The notes beneath the pieces were generated by a model. That model made no database searches, was not told the origin of the DNA, and saw nothing but the letters and a program-made list of their open reading frames with translations. From assembly GCF_000719265.1 (NCBI RefSeq), contig NZ_JOFL01000016.1, positions 124,001 through 188,000 on the forward strand: a stretch of 64,000 nucleotides of DNA, in the 5' to 3' direction. The stretch comes from Streptomyces roseoverticillatus. Its GTDB lineage: Bacteria; Actinomycetota; Actinomycetes; Streptomycetales; Streptomycetaceae. The translations under genes were made by a program, and so were the position numbers. Below, in pieces: positions 42,561 through 51,600 of this stretch (positions are counted from its first letter, which is position 1; every line of letters starts with the position of its first letter).

Positions 42561-43954
42561 CGCCACTCCGGCGCGTCGGATCCCCAGCCTGCGGGGGGTC
42601 TCGCCCAGTCGCGCGGTGCGCCTTCGACGTGCACCGGCGGCCGTGCGTAGCGGACGCGGCCGAGCGGTCCGTCGGCCTCGGTGAGCCATGCGTCCGGTGC
42701 GTACGCGCCGCCGGATCCGCTCTCGTCGCGCGGCAGGTCGTGGGTGAGCCAGTGCGCTGTCCGCGCGAGGGAGAGCCGGGCGAGGCGGGTGCCGCCGGTG
42801 GCGTGCTGCTCGGTGACGGCGCGCAGGACGGCGGCCGCGAGGAGGTAGCCGGTGCCGTGGTCCAGCGCCTGCGCGGGCAGGGCGCCCGGGGTGCCGTCGG
42901 GGCCGGCTTCGGTCACGGCGATGCCGCAGGCCGCCTGCACGAGGCTGTCGAAGCCGCGCCGCCCGCCCCAGGGCCCGTCCGTGCCCCAGGCGCTCAACTG
43001 GCCGACGACCAGCCCCGGTCGCCGCTCGGCCAGTGCCTCGGGAGAGAGGCCGTGGCGGTCGAGCGCGCCGGGGCGGTAGCCCGTCACGACGACGTCGGCG
43101 CGGGCGAGCAGGTCCTCGAAGGCCGCCCGGCCGGCGCGGTGCGCGAGGTCGAGCACGGCCGAACGCTTGCCGAACCCGGTGTCGTTGTGCGCGTCCTGGC
43201 TCTCCGGGAGGTTGGGCGGGTCGAGCCGGAGCACGTCCGCGCCGAGCAGCCCGAGGGTGCGGGTGGCGACGGGACCGGCGATGACGCGGGTGAGGTCGAG
43301 CACGCGCAGGCCCTCGGCGGGCGCCCCGGCGTCCGCCGGCCGGGTGCGCAAGGGGCCGTCGGCGATGCGCTCCAGGGTGAGCAGCGGGCGGCGGGTCACG
43401 GCCGCGCCCTGCGGGTGGGCGGCCCACTCCGCGGCGGAGCGCACCGCGACGGCCAGCCCTCCGGCCGCGTTGACGGTCTCCTGGACCTCTTCGGCGTCGC
43501 GCAGGGCGAGTTCGGCGGTGACCCGGTCGACGAGGGCCTCCCCGTCGTCCGTACGGGGCAGGCCGAGCGCCTCCGTCAGCCGGGCGCGGTGGTGCGGGTA
43601 GTTGGCGTGCGTACGGACCCAGCCGTCGCGGGTGCGCCAGAAACGGGACAGCGGCGCGAACGTGGCGGCGGCGCGGCCGTCGACACGCAGGTGCCGTTCG
43701 CTGACGAAGGCGGTGGCGACGGCGCCGTCGTGCACCTGCACGGCCGGGAGCCGCCCGCCGCCGCGCCGGGCGGCGGCGAGCTCGGCCGCGGCGAGCGAGG
43801 CCACCGCGACCGTGGCACGGGCCAGTTCACGAACCGGAAGCCGGGAGGGCAGCGTGCCGCCCGGCCCGCCGTAGGTGACGGCGGCCGTGAGCGCCGGGTC
43901 GCCGCCAAGGGCGGCCCAGGCGTGACCGGTTGCGCCGGTGGCTCTCTTGATCAT
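42557..43954 (-). CDS. CoA transferase (CaiB/BaiF family)
   Basis: This is a 465-aa family III CoA transferase. LRVLDLTRVIAGPVATRTLG marks the N-lobe Rossmann part, in the second half of the chain. Further motifs are DVVVTGYRPGALDRHGLSPE, QLSAWGTDGPWGGRRGFDSL with the catalytic Asp of FDSLV, and ALDHGTGYLLAAAVLRAV. The order, with an N-terminal region of about 200 aa before the LDLTRV motif, resembles the alpha-methylacyl-CoA racemase-like subgroup. It is the upstream gene of a two-gene operon with a GNAT acetyltransferase. The substrate is unknown. Confidence 0.9.
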   Translation of the reverse strand: MIKRATGATGHAWAALGGDPALTAAVTYGGPGGTLPSRLPVRELARATVAVASLAAAELAAARRGGGRLPAVQVHDGAVATAFVSERHLRVDGRAAATFAPLSRFWRTRDGWVRTHANYPHHRARLTEALGLPRTDDGEALVDRVTAELALRDAEEVQETVNAAGGLAVAVRSAAEWAAHPQGAAVTRRPLLTLERIADGPLRTRPADAGAPAEGLRVLDLTRVIAGPVATRTLGLLGADVLRLDPPNLPESQDAHNDTGFGKRSAVLDLAHRAGRAAFEDLLARADVVVTGYRPGALDRHGLSPEALAERRPGLVVGQLSAWGTDGPWGGRRGFDSLVQAACGIAVTEAGPDGTPGALPAQALDHGTGYLLAAAVLRAVTEQHATGGTRLARLSLARTAHWLTHDLPRDESGSGGAYAPDAWLTEADGPLGRVRYARPPVHVEGAPRDWARPPAGWGSDAPEWR

Positions 43955-44111
43955 CCGAGCAGTCTGACACCGGAGCCTTGCCGGCAGCTAGGGGGAAAGC
44001 CGCGGCCGGCACCATGCCACTTGGCAGGCGGACGACGGCGAACGTGCGGATTGCGGTGTCCGCGTATGCCGCCGGTCCCTCGCCGCGGTGGCCCCTCGCC
44101 GCTGCGGCGGG

Positions 44112-44332
44112 CATTCTCCTTCCACCGCGGCGGCGAGCGACCACGGTGCCGGGAACCGGCGGTGCCGAACCGCGCCGCGGCCTCGGCGGAAGTCCGCCGG
44201 ACAGGACTACGGCGGCTGCTCCGCGTCCCGGCGAGCCGCCTTCCTTCCGCCGCAACGGCGAGAATCCGCAACGTGGTGGACCGGCGGTGCCCGACCGGGC
44301 CGCGGCCTCGGCAGACGCGCCCGCCGGACGGG
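44112..44332. repeat. Imperfect ~94-bp direct repeat in a 447-bp non-coding gap
   Basis: Two copies of a GC-rich unit (44112-44205 and 44238-44332, period 126) share ACCGGCGGTGCC, CCGCGGCCTCGGC and CCGCCGGAC in the same order. They fill most of the gap between the CoA-transferase gene and the CHAT-WD40 gene. Several open frames run through it in all directions, but none has a convincing start or a recognisable product. It looks like non-coding repeated sequence. Confidence 0.55.
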
Positions 44333-44401
44333 CCGCGGAAACAAGCGCGGCGGCCCCGCCGGGCAGGCTCCACGGCTGAGCCCGGCGCTTCCCGGCCGGG
44401 C

Positions 44402-46567
44402 TCAGCCGTACTCCCCCGGTACCGGCGTCAGCTTGACCGTCTTGTCCTCGCTGCCGCTGGCCAGCCACGTGCCGTCCGGGCCGAAGGCGACACAGAAGAC
44501 CGTGTCGTGGTGCTGCACGCGCAGCGCGCGGCCGCCGTCCTTTGTGCACCACAGTCCGGCCGTGCGGTCGGCGGAGGCCGTGGCGAACCACCGGCCGTCG
44601 GGGCTGAAGGCCACGTCCTTCACGGCGGCGCCGTGCCGGACCAGCAGGCGCTGGTGCCCGCTGCCCGCGTCCCACACCCGGACGCAGCCGTCGTCGCCCG
44701 CGGTCGCCAGATGTCCGCCGTCGGGGCTGAAGCCGACGGCCTTGACGGGGTGGTCGTGGCGCAGGCGCAGCAGGGCGTCCCCGCCGAGCGACCACACGTG
44801 CACCGACCGGTCGGCGGAGGCCGAGGCGAGCCGGGCGCCCTCCGGGCTGAAGGCGACGTCGGTGACGACCTGATCGTGCGTGATGCGCAGCATGGGGTCA
44901 CCGCCGGTGGAGTCCCACAGCCTGACGGTGCGGTCGGCGGAGGCCGAGGCCACGCGGAAGCCGTCGGGGCTGAAGGCCACTCCGAAGACCACGTGGTCGT
45001 GGCGCAGGCGCAGCAGTTCCTCGCCGTCGGAGGCCGCCCAGATGCGGACGGTGTTGTCGGCGCCTCCGGTGACGAGGCGGCGGCCGCCGGGGCTGAAGGC
45101 GGCGGCGAAGACGGACGAGAGCCAGCCGCCCACGGTCTGCTCCCAGATCCGGTTGCCGGTGTGGGCGTCCCAGACCCTGATCCGGTTGCGGGATCCGGTG
45201 GCGAGGCGTCTGCCGTCGGGGTGGGCGGCGAGGGCGTGCACCCATTGGCGGGCGTTGAGGACGCGCGAGGTGATGCCGGGGCCGGGCGGACCGGCCGCGC
45301 CGGGCACACCAGGCACACCGGGTCTGCCGTACACCCCCGGGCCGCCGGGCGTACCGGGTCCGCCGGGAGCCGGGTCCCAGGACGGCCTCGGCGGAATACC
45401 GGACGACGCGGACGGCTCGGGCGGCTCGGGCTGCGGTGAAGGCCGCGGCACCGCCGGGCCCGCCTCCGCCGTCAGCTCCGGCATGTCGAAGAGGCGGGCG
45501 TCCCCGCCGCGCAGGTAGAGGACGGGGGTCGCCCACTCCAGGCTGTCGTCCTTGTCGACGACGAGGGCGATCCGCCCGACCCGTACGGCCTCGTCGACGG
45601 TGCGGCCCTCGGCCAGCGCCTGGTAGAAGGACGCGGCGAAGCGGGTGGCCGCCTTGTCGGTGACGGCGAACTGCATGGCGACGATCGCCGGCACGGTGCG
45701 CACGAGGACGGCCGCGGTGCTGGAGAAGAGGTCCTCGGCGTTGCCCATGCCGCTCTGGCAGCTGTTGAGGATCACCAGCTGCGGCCTGGGCCGGGCCACG
45801 CTGAGGAGCGAGGCGAGGGCGGAGGCGTGCAGGTGGTGCTCGCGCCCGTCCGCGTCGGCCAGCGTGATCATGCCCTCGTGGCGCTGGGGGTCGTACGCGC
45901 CGTGCCCGATGAAGTGCAGGACGTGGCAACCGCGCAGGAGCCTGCGGGAAAGGTCGTCAGCGGTCTGGCCCTCGACCCAGTCGAGGTCGACGAGCCCGCG
46001 CCCGGTCAGCGGCCGCAGCGCGACCGCGAGGGCGGCGCGCTCGCTCTCGGCGCCCAAGGGCGCGCGGGAGCGGGGCAGCGAGGTCATGCCGAGGATCTTG
46101 AGGGGCGGTTCGGAGCGCAGCGGCGGGAGGGGCTCGGGCAGGTCGACGTAGCGGACGAGGGGCTGGCGCAGGCACAGGTAGCCGCCGAGGTCCTCGTCGT
46201 GGAGCAGCTCCCAGGGCAGGGCGGCGAGTTCGGGGGCGCGGATGCGCAGGACCACGCGGAGCGCCTGGTCGCGTTCGGCGGCGCGCTGGCGGCTGGCGAG
46301 GTACAGGCCGCGCAGGCGCCCGTCGAAGACGGTGCGGAAGAGCCGCTCCCCCACATCGCGTACGGGCCGCTCCAGGCCGAGGGCGGCCGCGCGCGGCGTC
46401 ACCGAGGAGGCGAGGACGGCCCGTTGGAGGTCGGCGAGGCGGGCGCCGATGGCATCGGGTTCCAGGGCGACCGAGGCGGCCCCCTCGCCGGCGGGCGAGG
46501 AGACCGTCACCGCGTACTGCCCGCCGGTCCCGCCGCTGATCTCGAGGACGAAGTCGGCGGCGGGCAT
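44402..46567 (-). CDS. CHAT-domain protease fused to WD40 repeats
   Basis: This 721-aa protein has an N-terminal CHAT (caspase-like) domain. The catalytic dyad is intact: His222 in HFIGHGAYD and Cys270 in VILNSCQSGMG. A disordered linker (about 365-425) contains collagen-like Gly-Pro-X steps (GGPGTPGGPGVYGRPGVPG). At least six WD40 repeats follow, each with an AFSPDG and SADRTVRLWD type signature, probably closing a seven-bladed propeller. CHAT proteases cleave partner proteins on a signal; the propeller would be the sensor. ATG at 46565-46567 follows GGGAG; a GTG three bases earlier is possible. It lies 52 nt after a membrane-protein gene. Confidence 0.9.
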   Translation of the reverse strand: MPAADFVLEISGGTGGQYAVTVSSPAGEGAASVALEPDAIGARLADLQRAVLASSVTPRAAALGLERPVRDVGERLFRTVFDGRLRGLYLASRQRAAERDQALRVVLRIRAPELAALPWELLHDEDLGGYLCLRQPLVRYVDLPEPLPPLRSEPPLKILGMTSLPRSRAPLGAESERAALAVALRPLTGRGLVDLDWVEGQTADDLSRRLLRGCHVLHFIGHGAYDPQRHEGMITLADADGREHHLHASALASLLSVARPRPQLVILNSCQSGMGNAEDLFSSTAAVLVRTVPAIVAMQFAVTDKAATRFAASFYQALAEGRTVDEAVRVGRIALVVDKDDSLEWATPVLYLRGGDARLFDMPELTAEAGPAVPRPSPQPEPPEPSASSGIPPRPSWDPAPGGPGTPGGPGVYGRPGVPGVPGAAGPPGPGITSRVLNARQWVHALAAHPDGRRLATGSRNRIRVWDAHTGNRIWEQTVGGWLSSVFAAAFSPGGRRLVTGGADNTVRIWAASDGEELLRLRHDHVVFGVAFSPDGFRVASASADRTVRLWDSTGGDPMLRITHDQVVTDVAFSPEGARLASASADRSVHVWSLGGDALLRLRHDHPVKAVGFSPDGGHLATAGDDGCVRVWDAGSGHQRLLVRHGAAVKDVAFSPDGRWFATASADRTAGLWCTKDGGRALRVQHHDTVFCVAFGPDGTWLASGSEDKTVKLTPVPGEYG

Positions 46568-46619
46568 CACGGCTCCCGGGAGGTCCGGCGGGATGTCACC
46601 ATTTCCGTTTCCCGCTTCC

Positions 46620-47414
46620 TCACGTGGCCGTGCCGTGCAGCGGGCCCGCGTTCTTCCACCAGGCGAGCAGTTGCCCGTACGAGGCGAGCGGGGCGTGCGC
46701 CTGCGCGATGATCTTCACGTCCTCGCTCGACCACGTGAGATAGGCGTCTCCGTCGTCCGGATCCTGGTGGCAGGCGAGTTCGCCGACCATCTTTCCGCCG
46801 TTGTTGTACTTCTGCCGCCCGCTGAGCGGGACGGTCGGGCCGCACGAGCTCTGGGTGAAGGTGACGTCGCTGACGAGCCGCTGGAATCCTCCCTGGGTGC
46901 TGATGTCGTCCACGAACTGGGCGTAGATGACGGGGAATCCGCCGGCCGGGGTGCACGCGACCACGGCGGCGACCGACGCCGGGAACTTGGACGCGTCGCC
47001 GTCCGAGCAGCTCGGGCGGATGGCGTCCGGCACGTGGGCGAGCAGGGACGCCGTCGCCCCCGAGGACCGGGGCGTCCCCGGCACGGGCGCCGAGGACTGC
47101 GGCTGCGGCGGGGCGGCCGGGGACGGCTGCGCGGGCGGCTGCGACGAGGGTGGTGCCGGTAATGACGCCGGTACGGATTTCTGCGGCGCGGTCCCCGGCG
47201 GAGGATCGGCCACCGTCTTTCCGGAATCCTTATTCGCCAGCAGGACAATGCTGGTGACCACGAGGCCGGCCCCGAGCAGCGCCGCCGTGGACCGGATCAC
47301 CGGGCTGATCCGGGGAAAGGAGATTTCCCGGACCGAGAATCCGCTGCCCAGCAGAGAGATGAGGACCATGAGGCCCCCGAAGACGAATAGAATGATCGAA
47401 GCAGAGGTCGGCAT
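46620..47414 (-). CDS. Membrane-anchored protein with Pro-rich linker
   Basis: This 264-aa protein starts MPTSASIILFVFGGLMVLIS. Two hydrophobic segments follow (residues about 5-22 and 42-59), then a Pro/Ser/Ala-rich linker (PAPPSSQPPAQPSPAAPPQP). A globular domain of about 140 aa containing four cysteines comes last, likely outside the membrane. A GGGGGGAAATC ribosome binding site precedes ATG at 47412-47414. It is immediately upstream of the CHAT-WD40 gene on the same strand, so the two are probably cotranscribed. The extracytoplasmic domain is of no family I recognise, though it resembles actinobacterial kinase-associated sensor parts. A partner or target of the CHAT protease is an attractive guess. 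Confidence 0.75.
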   Translation of the reverse strand: MPTSASIILFVFGGLMVLISLLGSGFSVREISFPRISPVIRSTAALLGAGLVVTSIVLLANKDSGKTVADPPPGTAPQKSVPASLPAPPSSQPPAQPSPAAPPQPQSSAPVPGTPRSSGATASLLAHVPDAIRPSCSDGDASKFPASVAAVVACTPAGGFPVIYAQFVDDISTQGGFQRLVSDVTFTQSSCGPTVPLSGRQKYNNGGKMVGELACHQDPDDGDAYLTWSSEDVKIIAQAHAPLASYGQLLAWWKNAGPLHGTAT

Positions 47415-47547
47415 GATTTCCCCCCGATGCGTCACGACCCTCCGCGGACCAGCCAGGTTATAGGAAATTCAGGGGAATGCCGCCGGGCTGTGCGCCGTAT
47501 ATTCGGTGACTCACCCCCGCGCGCTCCCGGAATGCGCCCCCGCGCCC

Positions 47548-48693
47548 TTATCGCCCGTACGGCGTGCGCGGCCGGCGCGCGTTCGCGACCGCGACAGCCG
47601 CCGCGTAGCCCGGCACGGCCTCGACGTCGCTCAGCGTCCACCCCGCGGGGGAGGCCGGGCCGGGGCCCGTGCCCACGTATGTCACGGAGGGGTTCTCCGA
47701 CAGGCCCGTGCCCGTGCCCTTGAGGTAGGCCTCCTTACGCGTCCAGCAGCGCGCGAAGGCATCCGGGCGCTGCTCCGCGGGCAGCGCGGCCAGCTCCGCG
47801 GTCTCGTCGGGGTGCAGGACGCGCGCCACCTCGTCGACCACCTCGGCGGGCTGGACCTGCTCGACGTCCGCGCCGACCGGGGTGTCCGCGAAGGCGAAGA
47901 GCGCGAGGTCGCCCGCGTGCGAGAGGTTGAAGTGCAGGGGCGCGCCGGCGGCGGCCGGACGGCCGTGCGGCCCGCCGCAGCCGGGGCACGGCTCGCGCAC
48001 GAGCACGACCGCGGCCGGGTCGGTGGCCAAGTACGCGCCGAGGAGGAGCCGCAGCCCGACGTGGGAGGCGATGTAGCGGTCGCGGTGCAGGTCACGCACG
48101 AACGCGGCGGCGCGGTCCCGCTCCGCGGGGTCGAGGATGCGCGCGTGGTCCCGCAGCGCGGCGCCGAGCGGGCCGCGGGGCGGCGTGCCGCCGGCCGGAA
48201 GGCCGTGGCCCCGCGACGCGCCGCGCGCGAGGCCGCCGCCGGAGAGACCGTCACCCGGGCCCGGCAGACCACGGGCACCGGGCTCCAGGCCACCGCCCGG
48301 GGCCTCGTCGCCCGGTGCGGCACCCGGCCGCAGGCCGTCGCCGGAAAGGCCGTCACCCGGTAGCAGGCCGGGCCCCGGGCCGCCGGGCCGCAACCCACCG
48401 GCCTCCGGCCCCCCACCCGGCCGGCCACCGGAACCGGACCGCCGACCACCGCCTGGAGCCTCCTCGCCCGGCGCGGCACCCGGCCGCAGACCGCCGCCCG
48501 GCAGGTCACCGGTCGCCGGCCGGCCGGGCCCCAGCTCACCGGCCCCCGGGCCCTCGTTCGTGAAGCCGCCCGGTCGCAGGCCGGCGAGGTTCAGCAGCCA
48601 TACGCGCGGCGGCCCGCCCGGTGTCCACGCCCCCGGCAGCGGGTCCTCGCCGAGGACCCCGGGCCGTATGCCCGGCCCGCCGCTCACGCCCAT
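47548..48693 (-). CDS. 4'-phosphopantetheinyl transferase with long Gly/Pro insertion
   Basis: This 381-aa Sfp-type enzyme installs the phosphopantetheine arm on carrier domains. The catalytic half is typical: PLHFNLSHAGDLALFAFADT, the magnesium site GADVEQVQPAEV and CWTRKEAYLKGTGTGL. Between the N-terminal strand (PRVWLLNL) and this core lies a low-complexity segment of about 140 aa (residues 36-175). It repeats LRPGAAPGxEAPGGG-like units; usual family members are about 230-250 aa. The gene starts 4 nt after the NRPS stop codon, so it belongs to the siderophore operon and should prime its aryl carrier protein and NRPS. Confidence 0.92.
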   Translation of the reverse strand: MGVSGGPGIRPGVLGEDPLPGAWTPGGPPRVWLLNLAGLRPGGFTNEGPGAGELGPGRPATGDLPGGGLRPGAAPGEEAPGGGRRSGSGGRPGGGPEAGGLRPGGPGPGLLPGDGLSGDGLRPGAAPGDEAPGGGLEPGARGLPGPGDGLSGGGLARGASRGHGLPAGGTPPRGPLGAALRDHARILDPAERDRAAAFVRDLHRDRYIASHVGLRLLLGAYLATDPAAVVLVREPCPGCGGPHGRPAAAGAPLHFNLSHAGDLALFAFADTPVGADVEQVQPAEVVDEVARVLHPDETAELAALPAEQRPDAFARCWTRKEAYLKGTGTGLSENPSVTYVGTGPGPASPAGWTLSDVEAVPGYAAAVAVANARRPRTPYGR

Positions 48694-48697
48694 CCGC

Positions 48698-51600
48698 TCA
48701 GCCCTCTCCCAGGTGGCGGGTCACCGCCTCGGCGACCTCCGCGATCGGTCCCGGCCGCGTCATGTGCGCATGCGCGCAGCCGACATCGTGGTTGATCACC
48801 CTACCCGTGACGTACGGCCGCCACGCCTCCCTCGTCACGGAGCGGGCCGGCTCGGTGTCCGTGTCCGCCGCGGTGAAGAAGAGGACGTCGCCGTCGAAGA
48901 CGCGGTGCGGGTGACGTGCGGCCAGGGCCGTCGTGGAGAGCGCGACGTCGGCCACGGACCGCAGCGTCCGGGCGGTCAGGGCGGCGAAGGGGCCGCCGTC
49001 GGCGCGGAGGGCGGCGAGCACCCCGTCCCGGGTGAGGGCTCCGTCACCGTCGCGCGCGCAGCCGGCCATGTCCAGCAGGGCGCCGAGGACGGCCTGTTCC
49101 TCGAACGCGGCGCCGGCGGGGTAGGCGTCGAGCAGCGCGAGGAGCTCGACCTTCTCGCCGGCCTCCTGCAGCCGTACGGCGACGGCGTGCGCGAGGACGC
49201 CGCCCGCCGACCAGCCGAGCAGCCGGTAGGGGCCGTACGGCTGGACCGAGCGGATGCGGTCCGCATGCTCCCGGGCCATCTCCTCCAGAGTCGCGGGCAG
49301 CGCCTCGCCGGGCGCGAACCCGCGCGCCCGGAGCGCGTGGAGGGGCTGGTCGGGGCCGAGGCCGGTGAGCAGCCCGGTGTAACACCAGCCGAGGCCTGCG
49401 GCCGGGGGCAGGGCGAACAGGGGCGTGCGGCTGCCGGTCGCGCGCAGCGGCAGAACGAGATCAAGGGCGCCCGGGGCGGTGCCGTCCCCGCATCCGAGCC
49501 GGCGGGCGAGGGCGGCCGGGGTGGGTGCGCGGAAGAGGGTGCCCAGGGCGAGGGGCCCGTCGTCACCGGTGATGTCCTCGCCGAGGACGTCGCCGATCCG
49601 GGCGACGAGACGCGCCGCGAGCAGGGACGTGCCGCCAAGGGCGAAGAAGCTGTCGTCGACGCCGACGTGCGGCAGCCCGAGGACCTCGGCGAACAGCCGC
49701 GTCAGGGTCTCCTCGCGGGGCCCCGCGGGCGCGCGGCCGCCGGTGTCCGCCTCGGGGGCGGGGGCGGGCAGCGCCGCGCGGTCGAGCTTGCCGTTGGGGC
49801 CCGTGGGGAAGGCGTCCAGGACCACGACGGCGCCCGGCACGGTGCTCGCGGGCAGCCGCGCGGCCAGCACCTCGCGCAGGGCGTCGGGGCCGGCCTCGGC
49901 GGCGGCATCCGCCGAGGCCGGAGTCACGTAGGCGACCAGGCGCCGGTCGCCGGGCCGGTCCTCGCGGACGACGGCGCAGGCGGCCTGCACGCGGGGGTCG
50001 GCCAGCAGGACGGCCTCGATGCCGTCGAGCTCGATGCGGCGCCCGTGCAGCTTGACCTGGCGGTCGGTGCGGCCCAGGTACTCGGCCTCGCCGTCGGCCC
50101 GCCAGCGGGCGAGGTCGCCCGTGCGGTACATGCGCGCGCCGGGCCCCGCGAAGGGGTCGTCGAGGAACCGTTCGGCCGTGAGGTCCGGCCGGCCCAGGTA
50201 GCCGTCGGCGAGCTGGGCGCCGGCGAGGTAGAGCTCGCCGGGGACGCCGGGCGGGCAGGGGTGCAGGGCCTCGTCGAGGATGTAGAGGCGGGTGTTCCAG
50301 ACGGGCCGTCCGATGGGGACGGGCCCGGTGTCGCCCGGGCGGCAGGTGTGGTGGGTGACGTCGACGGCCGCTTCGGTCGGCCCGTAGAGGTTGTGCAGCG
50401 GGGTGCCGGGGAGCAGCCGGTGGAAGGCGTCGGCCGTGGCGCGCGGGAGGACTTCGCCGCTGCTGAAGACGTGCCGCAGCCCGGTGGAGCCGGCCGCGCC
50501 GGGTCCGGCGAGGAAGAGCTGCAGCACCGAGGGCACGAAGTGGGCGACAGTGACGTCGTGTTCGCGGATGGTGCGGGCGAGCTCCGCGGGGTCGCGGTGG
50601 GCGCCGGGCCCGGCCACGACGAGGGTGGCGCCCTCGCGCAGCGGCCAGAACAGCTCCCACACGGAGACGTCGAAGCCGGCGGGGGTCTTGTGCAGGACGC
50701 GGTCGCCGGGGGCGAGCGGGTACTGCGCCTGCATCCAGCGCAGCCGGTTGTCGATCGCCGAGTGCGGCACGACGACACCCTTGGGGGCTCCGGTGGAGCC
50801 GGAGGTGTGCAGGACGTACGCGGGGTGCTGGGGCGTCAGGGCCCGGCCGGGATCGGTGGGGAGGTGGGCGGTGAGCACCTCGCCGAGCGCGGGGTCGTCG
50901 AGCGCGACGGCGGGCGGCGCGCCCGCGGGCAGGGCGGCGGTGCCGGCGCGGTCGGTCACGACGCACACGGGTGCGGCGGTCTCCAGCACGTCGCGCAGGC
51001 GCGCGGCCGGGTCGGCGGTGTCGAGCGGCAGGTACGCGCCGCCCGCCTTGAGGACGGCGAGGAGGGCCACGACGAGCTCGGTGGAGCGCGGCAGGGCTAC
51101 GGCGGTGACCGTGCCGGGGCGGACGCCGAGGGTGCCGAGGTGGCGGGCGAGCCGGTTGGCGCGGGCGTTGAGCCCGGCGTAGGTGAGGGTCTCGGCGCCG
51201 GAGACGAGGGCGGTGGCGTGCGGGGTGCGGGCGGCGCGGGCCTCGACGGGACCGATGAGGGTGGTGGGCGGGACCGCGGTGACGGTGTCGTTGAACTCGG
51301 CGAGGACCTGTTCGCGCTCGGCGGCGGTGGCCAGGGCGAGGCCGCCGGTCGGCAGGTGCGGGTCGCGCTCGGCGAGGCGGGCCAGCAGGTCGAGGAAGCG
51401 CGCCTGGTGGGCGGCGAGTTCGTCCTGGCCGTAGCGGGCGGGGTTGGCGTCGTAGTCGATGCGCAGGCCGCTGCCGTCGGCGCGGTCGTAGATGCCGATG
51501 GTGAGGTCGTCGACGGGCCCGGGGGCGAGGTTGTGCGCGCCCGCGCGGGCGCCGGCGAAGGTGAGCCCGTAGTCGAAGGGCATGACGTTGACGAGCGGGC

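Noticed and set aside
43978..44379. Small open frames within the repeated gap (both strands)
   Set aside because: They have no ribosome binding sites and differ between the repeat copies in frame, which argues against coding.
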